Made by a program: the position numbers and the translations under genes. From assembly GCF_000189255.1 (NCBI RefSeq), contig NZ_AEVS01000047.1, positions 1 through 34,759 on the forward strand: a DNA stretch of 34,759 nucleotides, in the 5' to 3' direction. Positions 1-8,673 of the stretch are shown here, in pieces. The notes below the pieces were generated by a model. The model was not told the DNA's origin and ran no database searches. It saw only the letters and a program-made list of their open reading frames with translations. The DNA comes from Vibrio brasiliensis LMG 20546. Its GTDB lineage: Bacteria > Pseudomonadota > Gammaproteobacteria > Enterobacterales > Vibrionaceae. Numbering within the stretch: the first letter of the stretch is position 1; each line of letters starts with the position of its first letter.

Positions 1-16
1 TTATTGGAGGTGAAGA

Positions 17-328
17 ATGCAAAAAACTCAGTTAGATAAGTGGATTCATGGTCATCACAAAGATAGCTATCAGCCACCTAAGGTGTTTGTTATCGGGTGT
101 TCTGACTTATCCCAATATTTGCTTGCGGTTGAGTACAAACACAGACTTGAACCGATAAGAATAGACGACGAGCCAGTTCATTTTGACTCGTTAGAGCTGG
201 TAAAAGAGGAGCTGATTCGCCTCGGTGTTGAGCGAGCCTATTTGCGCCTGCACAATGCTTATGATGAATGTGGAGCCGGTGATGGCCCGTTATATCATGA
301 TGTAGAGCTGTCGCTGACTACACACTAA
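17..328 (+). CDS. DUF6482 family small protein
   Basis: A 103-residue soluble protein of unknown function. The start ATG follows a strong GGAGG ribosome site at 6-10. There is no signal peptide or membrane segment. The composition is acidic, with a hydrophobic strand (VFVIG) near residue 23 and a C-terminal segment rich in Tyr, Asp and Gly. It resembles the DUF6482 proteins I associate with Vibrio and Pseudomonas, but I know no function for them. Its stop codon overlaps the stop of the convergent mutH by four bases, so transcripts of the two genes must overlap at their 3' ends. The promoter lies outside the window. Confidence is high that it is a gene and moderate for the family. Confidence 0.8.
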   Translation: MQKTQLDKWIHGHHKDSYQPPKVFVIGCSDLSQYLLAVEYKHRLEPIRIDDEPVHFDSLELVKEELIRLGVERAYLRLHNAYDECGAGDGPLYHDVELSLTTH

Positions 329-990
329 ACAAAATTATTATCTAAGATCTTTGCCGTGAATTGCGTTCTTAAGTAGAAGCCACGCGGCAAAGTTTTTATT
401 GGTTTGCCGCTGGCGCCATATGCTTCAGTCAACACACGACTGTTTGCCGCCTTTGGTCTGAGTTGCAACACTTCGCCGTGGCGTGCAGTGATCTGCTCAA
501 CCTGACCCAGTACGATCATTTCCATTAACTCTTCCCAATCAACTTTCAGTTGCTGTTCTTCTTCTGCTGATGGAGACCAGATAAGTGGTGATCCTACTCG
601 TCTATCTGCTAATGGGATCTCTCTTTCCCCTTCAACAGGGATCCAGAGTACACGTGACAGTTTATTGCGTACGTGACTGGTTTCCCAGGTCAACCCATGA
701 ACGCCGATCAAAGGAGCCACGCAGACAAAGGTTGTTTCGAGAGGTTTACCGGTATAACCAATTGGAATGGTCTTTAGTTCGATCCCCAGTTGTTCAAAAT
801 CCTGTTGAGGTTTACTTCCTGCAGTCGCACCCAAGTGCCATTCCAGCAGTTGACCAACCCATCCCTTATCGCGACGAAGATCCGGTGGAACATCTATGTT
901 TGCTTCCTTTGCTAACTCCTCAAAGCTCATGCCTGCGATATCCGTGGCTCTGGCGAGTAACTCTTGTTCTGACTGTGGTTCTGGTTTCAT
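325..990 (-). CDS. mutH: DNA mismatch repair endonuclease MutH
   Basis: MutH nicks the unmethylated strand at hemimethylated GATC sites after activation by MutS and MutL, which directs mismatch repair to the new strand. The product is 221 residues, close to the E. coli length. The D-(6)-E-x-K nuclease motif is visible as Asp64, Glu71 and Lys73 ([10 protein letters not shown]), and the flanking region reads like E. coli MutH throughout. The start MKPEPQ has no strong ribosome site. The gene is transcribed away from rppH across a long shared gap and converges on the small gene at 17-328 with a four-base overlap of stop codons. GATC sites are strikingly dense in its own upstream region. Confidence 0.97.
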   Translation of the reverse strand: MKPEPQSEQELLARATDIAGMSFEELAKEANIDVPPDLRRDKGWVGQLLEWHLGATAGSKPQQDFEQLGIELKTIPIGYTGKPLETTFVCVAPLIGVHGLTWETSHVRNKLSRVLWIPVEGEREIPLADRRVGSPLIWSPSAEEEQQLKVDWEELMEMIVLGQVEQITARHGEVLQLRPKAANSRVLTEAYGASGKPIKTLPRGFYLRTQFTAKILDNNFV

Positions 991-1061
991 GCTGTTTGGT
1001 GAAGATCGAGTGAGTGGGCTTATTGTAGCGAAATTGACTCAAATTACGACCTGCAACAAAT

Positions 1062-1587
1062 GATCATAGCTGGCGATTTTATGGTTAAAAGATCATCGCA
1101 TTGATAGTTATCCACAGGTGCTAGATCGAAATCGTGAATTTTTCATAGGTATGTATGAATTAACAGGGGTTTATGATGATAAATTCCCTTGAGTTTTTCC
1201 TCGATTAGTGACTTTACAACTTGTTGGTGTGGATAAATACCTTGCTGGTTGATCTTTAACCGATCTGATCGTGGTGATGAATTTGGTCAGTAATAATGGT
1301 GGGTATAGGTTTGTGGATCTTATTAAGTATATGTTTTAATTGATCTATTTATTTTGGTTATGATGTGTTTTTATGCTGAAATTCAATCGTTGTACGCTTA
1401 TTGATCACTTTCTCATTGATTCTTCACATACTTATACACAGAAAAGGTGAATAAATGTGGGCTATGTCTCACAACGGTGTGAGTAACCCACGCTTTGGTT
1501 AAAAGTTATCCATTATGGCAGTGTGTAGTAATATTTTCTGCGTTAGTCACACTAGTAAGTTTGCTCATATTGGGGATATGTGGAAAA
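1062..1587. promoter_or_regulatory. Putative DARS2-like DnaA-box and GATC cluster in the mutH-rppH gap
   Basis: The 632-base gap 991-1622 has no convincing gene. It contains consensus DnaA boxes (TTWTNCACA) at 1108-1116 (+), 1228-1236 (-), 1432-1440 (+) and 1579-1587 (-). One-mismatch boxes lie at 1420-1428 (+), 1478-1486 (-) and 1543-1551 (+), with a weaker one at 1506-1514. Ten GATC sites fall between 1004 and 1406, where one or two are expected. In E. coli the DnaA-reactivating sequence DARS2 lies next to mutH, so the position supports the same role here (inference). An inverted repeat CTCACA/TGTGAG is at 1468-1483. The gap must also hold the mutH and rppH promoters, which I could not place. 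No clear IHF site was found. Confidence 0.5.
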
Positions 1588-1622
1588 ATCACTGTAATTA
1601 AGAATTTATTAGAGGTTGGCCA

Positions 1623-2141
1623 GTGATAGATGGCGACGGTTACCGCTTAAATGTGGGTATTGTAATCTGTAACAGCCATGGTCAGGTCTTCTGGGCAAAA
1701 CGATACGGACAACACTCTTGGCAATTCCCCCAAGGAGGGATTGATGAAGGTGAAACCCCTGAACAAGCAATGTACAGGGAGTTATATGAAGAGGTTGGTC
1801 TTACTAAGAAAGACGTAAAAATTGTAGCGACGAGTCGTCATTGGCTTAGGTATAAGTTACCAAAGCGTCTGGTTCGCTGGGATTCAAAACCTGTTTGTAT
1901 CGGCCAAAAACAGAAATGGTTTCTACTGCGCCTAGATTGCGATGAATCTAGGATCAATATGCAGCGCGGTAGTTCCCCTGAATTTGATGGTTGGCGTTGG
2001 GTAAGTTATTGGTATCCAGTCAGACAAGTGGTTTCTTTTAAGCGCGATGTTTATCGTCGAGCGATGAAAGAGTTTGCATCGATGGCAATGCCATTCAAAG
2101 AACGTAGAGTGAAAGGCAAGCGTAAACACCGAAGAGGATAG
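1623..2141 (+). CDS. rppH: RNA pyrophosphohydrolase RppH
   Basis: RppH removes pyrophosphate from the 5' end of mRNAs and so starts RNase E-dependent decay. The 172-residue protein carries the Nudix box at residues 38-60 (Gly38, Glu44, Arg52, Glu53, Glu56, Glu57, Gly59) and the conserved [12 protein letters not shown] and [12 protein letters not shown] stretches of the enterobacterial enzyme. The start is GTG, chosen because the product then begins MIDGDGYR, matching E. coli MIDDDGYR, with AGAGG just upstream. The tail is strongly basic (KGKRKHRR). ptsP begins two bases after its stop, so the two are co-transcribed, as in E. coli. Confidence 0.97.
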   Translation: MIDGDGYRLNVGIVICNSHGQVFWAKRYGQHSWQFPQGGIDEGETPEQAMYRELYEEVGLTKKDVKIVATSRHWLRYKLPKRLVRWDSKPVCIGQKQKWFLLRLDCDESRINMQRGSSPEFDGWRWVSYWYPVRQVVSFKRDVYRRAMKEFASMAMPFKERRVKGKRKHRRG

Positions 2142-2143
2142 AC

Positions 2144-4390
2144 ATGCTTTCTCAACTAAGGGAGATAGTTGAACAAGTTTCTAAAGTGGATGAAGTTCAT
2201 CAGGCTTTAGATATCTTAGTTAAACAAACATGCAGTGCGATGAGCACTGAGTGTTGCACTGTCTATTTAGCCAATGAAGAGATGCAGCGCTTAGAGTTAA
2301 TGGCAACTCAAGGCCTGCGTTTCAAAGGTGATAAGATCCATATTCGCTTTAGTGAGGGCTTGGTAGGTCTGGTTAAGCGCAGCGCTGAGCCACTCAATAT
2401 CGCTAAAGCGTCTGAACACCCTAACTTCAAATACTTTTCCGAGCTTGGTGAAGAGATTTACCAGAGCTTCCTTGGCACGCCAATTATTTACCGCAAGCAA
2501 GTGCTCGGTGTGTTGGTTGTCCAGCAAAAATCTCCTCGTTTATTTAATGAGATGGAAGAGTCATTCCTGGTGACTCTTGCAGCTCAGCTCGCGGTTATTA
2601 TCGCCCATGCTCAGACTCAAGGTCATTGGCGCCTGGAGAAAAAGCAACAAGCTATCCGTGGAGTTCCTGCTTCCTCGGGGGTCGCAATTGGTGACTTCTG
2701 GTGGGATGACACTCAGCCTGACCTGACGAATGTTTATCCTGCATCTACCTTAGACGTCGAGCGCGAACAAGAGTGGTTGTTGTTAGCGATTGAAGAAGCG
2801 TTAAATGATTTCCGTCGTATGCGTAAGAAGCTCGACAGTGAAATTAACAAAGATGCACTGGCTATCTTTGATCTGTTTACCCACCTGCTGAATGACCCTA
2901 TGTTGCGTAAAGATTTAAAGGCGCAGATTCAGAAAGGTGACCGGGCAGACTGGGCATTGCGTCAGGTTGTTGAGTCCTATTCGAACCGTTTCGCTCGTAT
3001 GTCGGATGTTTATCTTCGTGAGCGGGCACAGGATATCCGTGAATTAGGGCAGCGCCTGCTGTTTTTCTTACACAACACCGCTCAAGACCATACAGTGATT
3101 GAAAAACCAGTGATTCTGGTTGTTAGAGAGTTAACGGCAACTCTGCTTGCTTCCATTCCGAAAGAGAAGCTGCTGGCGGTTATCTCTTTAGAAGGTGCGG
3201 CCAACTCTCACGCTGCGATTCTTTCTCGTGCTTTAGGCATTCCAGCCGTTATGGGCGCTAATCTTAATCCTAAGGCGATTAAGGGCAAGTTGGGTGTCGT
3301 CGATGGCTACAGCGGAAAAATCCTCATATCGCCCAACAAGCAGCTACTGCGTGAGTATCGTGGTTTAGCAAATCAGGAGCGCGAATTAGCTGACAAGGTT
3401 AACCAGCGTATTGAAGAGCCAGCTTTTACCAAAGATGGTCAACGGGTCGAAGTGATGCTCAATGCGGGATTGAGTGCCGACGCCAATATTGCCATCAACC
3501 AGGGGGTTGATGGGGTAGGGTTGTACCGAACGGAAATCTCCTTCTTATTGCAGCACCGCTTTCCATCTGAAGAAGAACAGACTCAGCAGTACCAAGCTGT
3601 GTTAAACAGTTACCCAGATAAACGCGTCGTGATGCGTACTCTGGATGTTGGTGGCGATAAAGCACTTCCGTACCTGCCAATCGAAGAAGATAACCCATTC
3701 TTAGGCTGGCGAGGTATTCGCTTTACCCTCGACCACCCAGATATCTTCCTGATGCAGATTCGTGCCATGATGCGTGCCAGTGCAGACCATCAGAATCTGA
3801 GTATCCTTTTGCCAATGGTTTCTGGAGCTCAGGAGCTTGATGATGCCATCGCTCTGATTGCGCGAGCCCATCAAGAGGTCGCCGAGTTAGATGAGCGTAT
3901 TAGCATGCCGGAAATCGGTGTCATGATCGAAGTACCTTCGATGATCTATTTGCTGCCATTGATCGCCAGTAAAGTAGATTTTGTTTCGATTGGTACCAAT
4001 GACTTGACCCAGTACTTACTGGCCGTTGACCGTAATAACTCGCGGGTTGCAGATGTGTATGAGTCAATGCACCCCTCAGTAATCATGGCTCTGCAGCATA
4101 TCCATACCACCTGTGAGCAATTGAATTTACCTGTCTGTATCTGTGGTGAACTCGCTGGTGACCCAATAGGTGCATTACTCATGGTCGGCCTTGGTTACCG
4201 TAGCCTGAGTATGAACACCTCTAACGTCGCTAAAGTGAAATACTTATTGCGGCATACTGAAACCGAAGAGTTGCGACAATTAGCTGACAAAGCTCTGATG
4301 CAACCTTACGGACATAACATTTATACTATGATGCAGTCATTTTTCGAGGATAAAGGCTTCGCTGGCTTTATTCGTGCAGGCAACAAATAG
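2144..4390 (+). CDS. ptsP: Phosphoenolpyruvate-protein phosphotransferase PtsP (enzyme I-Ntr)
   Basis: First enzyme of the nitrogen-related phosphotransferase system: it takes phosphate from phosphoenolpyruvate and passes it to NPr. The 748 residues comprise an N-terminal GAF sensor domain (about 15-155), the NPr-binding and phosphohistidine region with His356 in GAANSHAAIL, and a C-terminal TIM barrel with the signature GTNDLTQYLLAVDRN and a catalytic-type cysteine in CICGELAGDP. His356 is the same number I recall for E. coli PtsP, which supports the start two bases after rppH. It is followed after eight bases by a TauE/SafE-type gene and then lgt-thyA, an operon similar to that of E. coli. 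Confidence 0.97.
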   Translation: MLSQLREIVEQVSKVDEVHQALDILVKQTCSAMSTECCTVYLANEEMQRLELMATQGLRFKGDKIHIRFSEGLVGLVKRSAEPLNIAKASEHPNFKYFSELGEEIYQSFLGTPIIYRKQVLGVLVVQQKSPRLFNEMEESFLVTLAAQLAVIIAHAQTQGHWRLEKKQQAIRGVPASSGVAIGDFWWDDTQPDLTNVYPASTLDVEREQEWLLLAIEEALNDFRRMRKKLDSEINKDALAIFDLFTHLLNDPMLRKDLKAQIQKGDRADWALRQVVESYSNRFARMSDVYLRERAQDIRELGQRLLFFLHNTAQDHTVIEKPVILVVRELTATLLASIPKEKLLAVISLEGAANSHAAILSRALGIPAVMGANLNPKAIKGKLGVVDGYSGKILISPNKQLLREYRGLANQERELADKVNQRIEEPAFTKDGQRVEVMLNAGLSADANIAINQGVDGVGLYRTEISFLLQHRFPSEEEQTQQYQAVLNSYPDKRVVMRTLDVGGDKALPYLPIEEDNPFLGWRGIRFTLDHPDIFLMQIRAMMRASADHQNLSILLPMVSGAQELDDAIALIARAHQEVAELDERISMPEIGVMIEVPSMIYLLPLIASKVDFVSIGTNDLTQYLLAVDRNNSRVADVYESMHPSVIMALQHIHTTCEQLNLPVCICGELAGDPIGALLMVGLGYRSLSMNTSNVAKVKYLLRHTETEELRQLADKALMQPYGHNIYTMMQSFFEDKGFAGFIRAGNK

Positions 4391-4398
4391 GGTTCAAT

Positions 4399-5190
4399 GT
4401 GTCGATAGAATTACTTATCTCTTTTATGGCCCTTGGTGCTGTTGTCGGTGTAATGGCTGGCTTACTTGGGATCGGTGGCGGTCTCATAGTCGTTCCGGCT
4501 TTGCTATTTATGTTGCCTGCTGCTGGCATTGAGGCGAGCATTAGCATGCACATTGCTCTTGCGACGTCACTGGCGACGATTATTGCCACATCAGGGTCAT
4601 CAGCGCTTAATCACTTTAAGCTGGGCAATGTCGACATGTTTGTGGTTAAGTGGTTAATGCCCGGAGTGGTGGTCGGTGGCTTCTTAGGTGCAAATGTCGC
4701 TGAGTGGATCCCATCGCAACATTTGCCAAGAGTATTCGGCATTATTGTATTACTGCTGGCAATCCAGATGCTGTTCTCGATTCGCGGTAAGGCATCTAAG
4801 AGTATGCCGGGTACGGCGGCAACAATGGCTTATGGTACTGGGATTGGTGTCATCTCCAGTTTAGCTGGTATTGGCGGCGGTTCCCTTTCTGTGCCATTCC
4901 TCAACCGTCACGGTATCGAAATGCGTAAGGCTGTCGGTTCGTCATCGGTATGTGGTTGCCTGATTGCGGTGTCCGGAATGATTGGCTTTATTCTTCATGG
5001 TTATCAGGTCGATGCTTTACCCCCATATAGCGTGGGCTATGTTTACTTGCCTGCTTTGATAGCTATCGCATCCACCTCTATGCTGACCACTCGTATTGGT
5101 GCTAAGCTTGCCTCCTCATTGCCAACACCAACATTGAAAAAAATATTTGCACTGTTTTTAATGTTTGTTGCCGGAACTATGTTGCTGTAA
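4399..5190 (+). CDS. TauE/SafE family sulfite or anion exporter, inner membrane
   Basis: A 263-residue integral membrane protein with about eight hydrophobic segments. It has an internal duplication typical of TauE/SafE (YfcA-like) permeases: GLLGIGGGLIVVP near residue 22 and SLAGIGGGSLSVPF near residue 153. Members are thought to export sulfite, sulfoacetate or other organosulfur anions, but the substrate here cannot be read from sequence. The start is GTG: the ATG two bases upstream runs straight into a stop, and the next in-frame ATG would cut into the first membrane segment. It lies eight bases after ptsP and before lgt, a position that is empty in the E. coli ptsP-lgt-thyA operon as I recall it. 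Confidence 0.88.
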   Translation: MSIELLISFMALGAVVGVMAGLLGIGGGLIVVPALLFMLPAAGIEASISMHIALATSLATIIATSGSSALNHFKLGNVDMFVVKWLMPGVVVGGFLGANVAEWIPSQHLPRVFGIIVLLLAIQMLFSIRGKASKSMPGTAATMAYGTGIGVISSLAGIGGGSLSVPFLNRHGIEMRKAVGSSSVCGCLIAVSGMIGFILHGYQVDALPPYSVGYVYLPALIAIASTSMLTTRIGAKLASSLPTPTLKKIFALFLMFVAGTMLL

Positions 5191-5247
5191 CACACTCTCA
5201 TCTATACGTTTCGAAATTATCAGAATTTTACAAAGAGTATTAATCCT

Positions 5248-6069
5248 ATGTCTCAGGGATATTTAACTTTTCCAAATATTGATCCGGTACTAGTCTCCAT
5301 CGGTCCTCTTTCTATCCGATGGTACGGGTTAATGTATCTAGTCGGCTTTGCTTTTGCACTGTGGCTGGCAAATCGACGTGCAGACAAAGCAGACAGTGGC
5401 TGGACGCGTGAACAAGTTTCAGACTTACTGTTCGCAGGCTTTTTAGGTGTCGTTATTGGTGGTCGTGTCGGCTATGTGCTTTTCTACAACTTCGACCTGT
5501 TCCTTCAAGATCCACTTTACTTGTTTAAAGTCTGGACCGGAGGCATGTCCTTCCACGGTGGTCTGCTTGGTGTAATTAGTGCCATGTTCTGGTACGCCAA
5601 GAAAAATGGCCGTACCTTCTTTGGTGTTGCAGACTTCATCGCTCCACTGGTTCCATTCGGTTTAGGTATGGGGCGCTTGGGTAACTTTATGAACAGTGAA
5701 CTGTGGGGTCGCGTCACTGATGTGCCATGGGCATTTGTCTTCCCTAATGGCGGTCCACTGCCACGCCACCCTTCTCAACTATATGAGATGGCGTTAGAAG
5801 GTATTGTGCTGTTCTTCATCTTAAACTGGTTTATCAAAAAGCCTCGCCCACTGGGTTCGGTATCAGGTTTGTTCCTTGCGGGTTACGGAACCTTCCGTTT
5901 CCTAGTAGAATACGTGCGCGAACCGGATGCTCACTTAGGTCTATTTGGTGGATTTATCTCTATGGGACAAATCCTGTCATTACCAATGGTGATCATCGGC
6001 ATTTTGATGATGGTTTGGGCATACAAGCGCGGCCATTATAAAGACGAATTACCACAACAAGCGAAGTAA
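5248..6069 (+). CDS. lgt: Phosphatidylglycerol-prolipoprotein diacylglyceryl transferase Lgt
   Basis: Lgt attaches diacylglycerol from phosphatidylglycerol to the lipobox cysteine of prolipoproteins, the first step of lipoprotein maturation at the inner membrane. The 273-residue, seven-helix-type protein shows Tyr26, His103 (GGMSFHGG), Arg143, Asn146 and Glu151 in the signature [13 protein letters not shown], at the same numbers as the key residues I recall for E. coli Lgt. The RHPSQLYE motif follows. Numbering agreement supports the ATG start, although the ribosome site is modest. The stop codon abuts the thyA ribosome site. LspA, the next enzyme of this pathway, is encoded in this window at 16344. 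Confidence 0.97.
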   Translation: MSQGYLTFPNIDPVLVSIGPLSIRWYGLMYLVGFAFALWLANRRADKADSGWTREQVSDLLFAGFLGVVIGGRVGYVLFYNFDLFLQDPLYLFKVWTGGMSFHGGLLGVISAMFWYAKKNGRTFFGVADFIAPLVPFGLGMGRLGNFMNSELWGRVTDVPWAFVFPNGGPLPRHPSQLYEMALEGIVLFFILNWFIKKPRPLGSVSGLFLAGYGTFRFLVEYVREPDAHLGLFGGFISMGQILSLPMVIIGILMMVWAYKRGHYKDELPQQAK

Positions 6070-6078
6070 GGAATTGGT

Positions 6079-6930
6079 GTGAAACAGTATTTAGATCTCT
6101 GTCAGCGTATCGTTGACCAAGGCGAGTGGGTTGAAAACGAACGTACTGGCAAGCGTTGCCTGACAGTTATCAATGCGGATCTAACGTACGACGTGGCAAA
6201 CAACCAGTTTCCGTTAGTGACAACACGAAAAAGTTTTTGGAAAGCTGCTGTAGCTGAGTTGCTGGGATATATTCGTGGTTACGATAATGCGGAAGACTTC
6301 CGTAACCTTGGTACCAAAACCTGGGACGCGAATGCTAACCAGAACGAGGCTTGGCTAAACAATCCATACCGTAAAGGCGAAGACGACATGGGGCGCGTAT
6401 ACGGCGTTCAGGGACGTGCTTGGGCTAAGCCGGATGGTGGTCATATCGACCAGCTTCGTAAGATTGTTGACGACCTGACACGCGGTGTCGATGACCGTGG
6501 TGAAATCCTTAACTTCTACAACCCTGGTGAGTTTCACATGGGCTGTTTACGCCCTTGTATGTACAGCCATCACTTCTCATTGCTGGGTGATACTTTATAT
6601 CTCAACAGCACACAGCGCTCTTGTGATGTACCGCTAGGTCTGAACTTTAATATGGTTCAGGTATATGTCTTCTTAGCGATCATGGCTCAAATTACTGGTA
6701 AGAAAGCAGGGCAGGCATACCACAAGATTGTTAATGCTCATATCTACGAAGATCAACTAGAGCTAATGCGTGATGTGCAGCTTAAACGTGAGCCGCTTAA
6801 GGCACCAACCTTTCACATTAACCCTGAGATTAAGTCACTAGAAGACCTGGAAACTTGGGTAACTCTGGATGACTTCTGGGTTGAAGGGTATGAACACCAC
6901 GATGCGATTAAGTATCCGTTTTCGGTTTAA
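6079..6930 (+). CDS. thyA: Thymidylate synthase ThyA
   Basis: Converts dUMP and methylenetetrahydrofolate to dTMP and dihydrofolate. The product is 283 residues, longer than the 264 of E. coli and consistent with the Vibrio form. The catalytic cysteine is Cys160 in RPCMYSHHF, followed by the dUMP-binding signature [15 protein letters not shown] (Arg180, Asn189). The start is GTG, placed six bases after AAGGA at 6068-6072; that ribosome site overlaps the lgt stop codon, so translation is probably coupled. It is the last gene of the rppH-ptsP-lgt-thyA set and is followed by a clear intrinsic terminator. Confidence 0.97.
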   Translation: MKQYLDLCQRIVDQGEWVENERTGKRCLTVINADLTYDVANNQFPLVTTRKSFWKAAVAELLGYIRGYDNAEDFRNLGTKTWDANANQNEAWLNNPYRKGEDDMGRVYGVQGRAWAKPDGGHIDQLRKIVDDLTRGVDDRGEILNFYNPGEFHMGCLRPCMYSHHFSLLGDTLYLNSTQRSCDVPLGLNFNMVQVYVFLAIMAQITGKKAGQAYHKIVNAHIYEDQLELMRDVQLKREPLKAPTFHINPEIKSLEDLETWVTLDDFWVEGYEHHDAIKYPFSV

Positions 6931-6950
6931 CAAGACGCTATGAATTACAA

Positions 6951-6975
6951 AACCGCCCATCAGGGCGGTTTTTTT
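6951..6975 (+). terminator. Intrinsic terminator after thyA
   Basis: Perfect eight-base stem AACCGCCC / GGGCGGTT with loop ATCA, running into seven T. It ends the rppH-to-thyA transcription unit. Confidence 0.92.
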
Positions 6976-6995
6976 GTAACTTAAACGGGGAGGGT

Positions 6996-7070
6996 TTAGG
7001 GCGCTTCGCTTAGAGATCGGACTTCGTCCTGCGAGAATTTAGAACGGGCTTCGCCCTTCGAGAGGCGGGG
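6996..7070. repeat. Array of short TTCG-loop hairpin modules
   Basis: Three successive small dyads: GGCGCTTCGCTT near 7000-7012, GGACTTCGTCC at 7019-7029 and GGGCTTCGCCC at 7046-7056. They are separated by similar GCGAGAA or CGAGAGG linkers. They lie between the thyA and nptA terminators, so no gene needs them. The look is that of a degenerate intergenic repeat family, together with the heptamer array just downstream. I see no coding potential. Confidence 0.5.
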
Positions 7071-7134
7071 AGTAAGTTGATATAACCTTAGTGGTAAAGG
7101 TGTTGACATAACTAGTCCTTGATAAGTCATAATT

Positions 7135-7202
7135 TTCTCGATTCTCGATTCTCGATTCTCGATTCTCGATTCTCGATTCTCGATTCTCGATTCTCGATTC
7201 TC
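7135..7202. repeat. 7-base tandem repeat (TTCTCGA), about 9.7 copies
   Basis: Nine perfect head-to-tail copies of TTCTCGA followed by a partial TTCTC. It is a VNTR-type microsatellite in the convergent gap between thyA and nptA. Any reading frame across it encodes a repeating Arg-Ile-Glu-Asn-Arg-Glu-Ser pattern, which should not be taken as a gene. Copy number is likely to vary between strains. Confidence 0.95.
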
Positions 7203-7206
7203 AAAC

Positions 7207-7236
7207 AAAAAAGCCCGCAACCTAAGTTGCGGGCTT
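7207..7236 (-). terminator. Intrinsic terminator after nptA
   Basis: Stem AAGCCCGCAAC (7211-7221) / GTTGCGGGCTT (7226-7236) with loop CTAA. On the minus strand it runs into a T-rich tract (7207-7212 read in reverse). It ends the nptA transcript. Confidence 0.9.
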
Positions 7237-7259
7237 TGCAAAAGCGATGGTATTTAATA

Positions 7260-8411
7260 TTAAGCAGTAAGTGCCAGGATTGAACCAGGTAGTACTACGA
7301 ATACCGCTAGTAGGTAACCTGCTACAACTGCTTTGTTCTTCACTGCCATGTCAGAGATGAAGTCAGCACCTTTAACTGGAATTTCACGTAGGAACGGGAT
7401 GCCGTAGATGAATACCGTTGCCATGATGTTGAACACCAGGTGAACCAGAGCAATCTGAAGGGCGAATACTGCAAACTCACCTGAAACTGCTGTTGCTGCT
7501 AGTAGAGCTGTAATACATGTACCGATGTTAGCACCTAGAGTGAATGGGTAAACATCACGTACTTTAAGTACACCAGAACCTACAAGTGGAACCATAAGAC
7601 TTGTTGTTGTCGATGAAGACTGTACCAGTACAGTAACTACTGAACCCGACATGATACCGTGGATAGGGCCACGACCAATTGCGTTCTTCAGGATTTCACG
7701 AGCACGGCCAACCATTAGGCTCTTCATTAGTTTACCCATCACAGTGATTGCTACGAAGATTGTTGCAATACCAAGTACGATAAGTAGTACACCACCCATA
7801 GTGTCGCCGAACGTGCCTAGAGGCTCTTTGATCGCGCTAACAACTGGTTTAGTGATTGGTTTAATGAAGTTAAGACCTTTGATGCTCATATCGCCCGTTG
7901 CCAGGAACGGTGATACTAACCAATGTGAAATCTTATCAAGAATACCAAACATCATTTCTAGAGGCAGGAAGATTGCAACCGCTAGTAGGTTGAAGAAGTC
8001 GTGAATAGTCGCACTTGCGAATGCGCGCTTAAACTCTTCTTTGCAACGAACGTGTCCTAAAGAAACTAGTGTGTTTGTTACTGTTGTACCGATGTTTGCA
8101 CCCATCACCATTGGGATAGCTGTTTCCACCGGAAGACCGCCGGCCACCAGGCCCACGATAATTGAAGTTACTGTACTTGAAGATTGGATAAGTGCTGTTG
8201 CGACTAGACCGATCATCAAACCTGCTACTGGGTGAGATGCAAATTCAAATAGTACTTTAGCTTGATCGCCAGTTGCCCATTTGAAACCACTGCCTACCAT
8301 AGATACCGCTAGAAGTAGCAGATACAACATGAATGCCAAGTTAGCCCAGCGCAACCAGCGAGTAGTGCTCGAAATAGGCGCCGCTGTAGTAGTAGCTTGG
8401 TTCATAATCAT
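7260..8411 (-). CDS. nptA: Sodium-dependent phosphate cotransporter, NptA type
   Basis: Inner-membrane Na+/Pi cotransporter (PF02690 family) that imports phosphate using the sodium gradient. The 383-residue protein has two inverted copies of the family core: ALIQSSSTVTSIIVG followed by GANIGTTVTN, and TVLVQSSSTTTSLMV followed by GANIGTCITA. The QSSST motifs are the signature. The two possible starts are the ATG at 8411, three bases after GGAG, and the ATG at 8405, nine bases after it; the second may be the true one. The gene diverges from nhaR, a sodium-responsive regulator, and has its own terminator. The neighbour matches V. cholerae as I recall it. Confidence 0.95.
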   Translation of the reverse strand: MIMNQATTTAAPISSTTRWLRWANLAFMLYLLLLAVSMVGSGFKWATGDQAKVLFEFASHPVAGLMIGLVATALIQSSSTVTSIIVGLVAGGLPVETAIPMVMGANIGTTVTNTLVSLGHVRCKEEFKRAFASATIHDFFNLLAVAIFLPLEMMFGILDKISHWLVSPFLATGDMSIKGLNFIKPITKPVVSAIKEPLGTFGDTMGGVLLIVLGIATIFVAITVMGKLMKSLMVGRAREILKNAIGRGPIHGIMSGSVVTVLVQSSSTTTSLMVPLVGSGVLKVRDVYPFTLGANIGTCITALLAATAVSGEFAVFALQIALVHLVFNIMATVFIYGIPFLREIPVKGADFISDMAVKNKAVVAGYLLAVFVVLPGSILALTA

Positions 8412-8493
8412 TTTCTCCGTGGACCGTTAATGTCTTTGTTTTGGTCTGTTGTTGAAACTGAGGCTGATGGTAGAGCGGAAATATTTCAGTAAT

Positions 8494-8511
8494 ATTACAG
8501 TTGTGTGTAAT
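8494..8511. promoter_or_regulatory. Palindrome ATTACA-N6-TGTAAT, copy 1
   Basis: Perfect dyad ATTACA GTTGTG TGTAAT about 90 bases upstream of the nptA start. It overlaps another perfect palindrome, GTAATATTAC at 8489-8498. The same six-base arms with a six-base spacer recur at 8674-8691. It is probably an operator. NhaR, a LysR-type regulator encoded next door, is the simplest candidate, but this is inference. Confidence 0.5.
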
Positions 8512-8620
8512 GGCATTTTTTTTCTCTCAAGTAGCGAAATTTAACTGTATTTTGAACTTTACAGGTTATTTAAGTTACTGATTTTATTTTGTTTTTGGTC
8601 TTTATTTTGGGTAGTTTGTC

Positions 8621-8640
8621 AATGTGATAAAAATCAAAAA
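8621..8640. promoter_or_regulatory. Possible CRP site between nptA and nhaR
   Basis: TGTGA-N6-TCAAA at 8623-8638 differs from the CRP core TGTGA-N6-TCACA at one position. It lies in a very AT-rich 403-base divergent gap, so a chance match is possible. Confidence 0.3.
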
Positions 8641-8673
8641 AAATGCAGAAAAAAAACGCTTAGTGATACATTT

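Noticed and set aside
585-1013. 142-codon plus-strand frame over mutH
   Set aside because: Antisense shadow of mutH, with no recognisable protein features.
1468-1483. Terminator or regulatory RNA from the CTCACA/TGTGAG dyad
   Set aside because: Six-base stem with no T tract; part of it is explained by an overlapping DnaA-like box.
991-1622. Possible chromosome origin or crtS site
   Set aside because: No dnaA, rctB, gidA or parAB genes nearby, no AT-rich 13-mer array and no clear RctB 12-mers; a DARS2-type locus fits better.
6996-7241. Minus-strand open frame with repeating RIENRES peptide
   Set aside because: It is produced by the 7-base tandem repeat, which stays open in every frame; it lies across two terminators and has no ribosome site.
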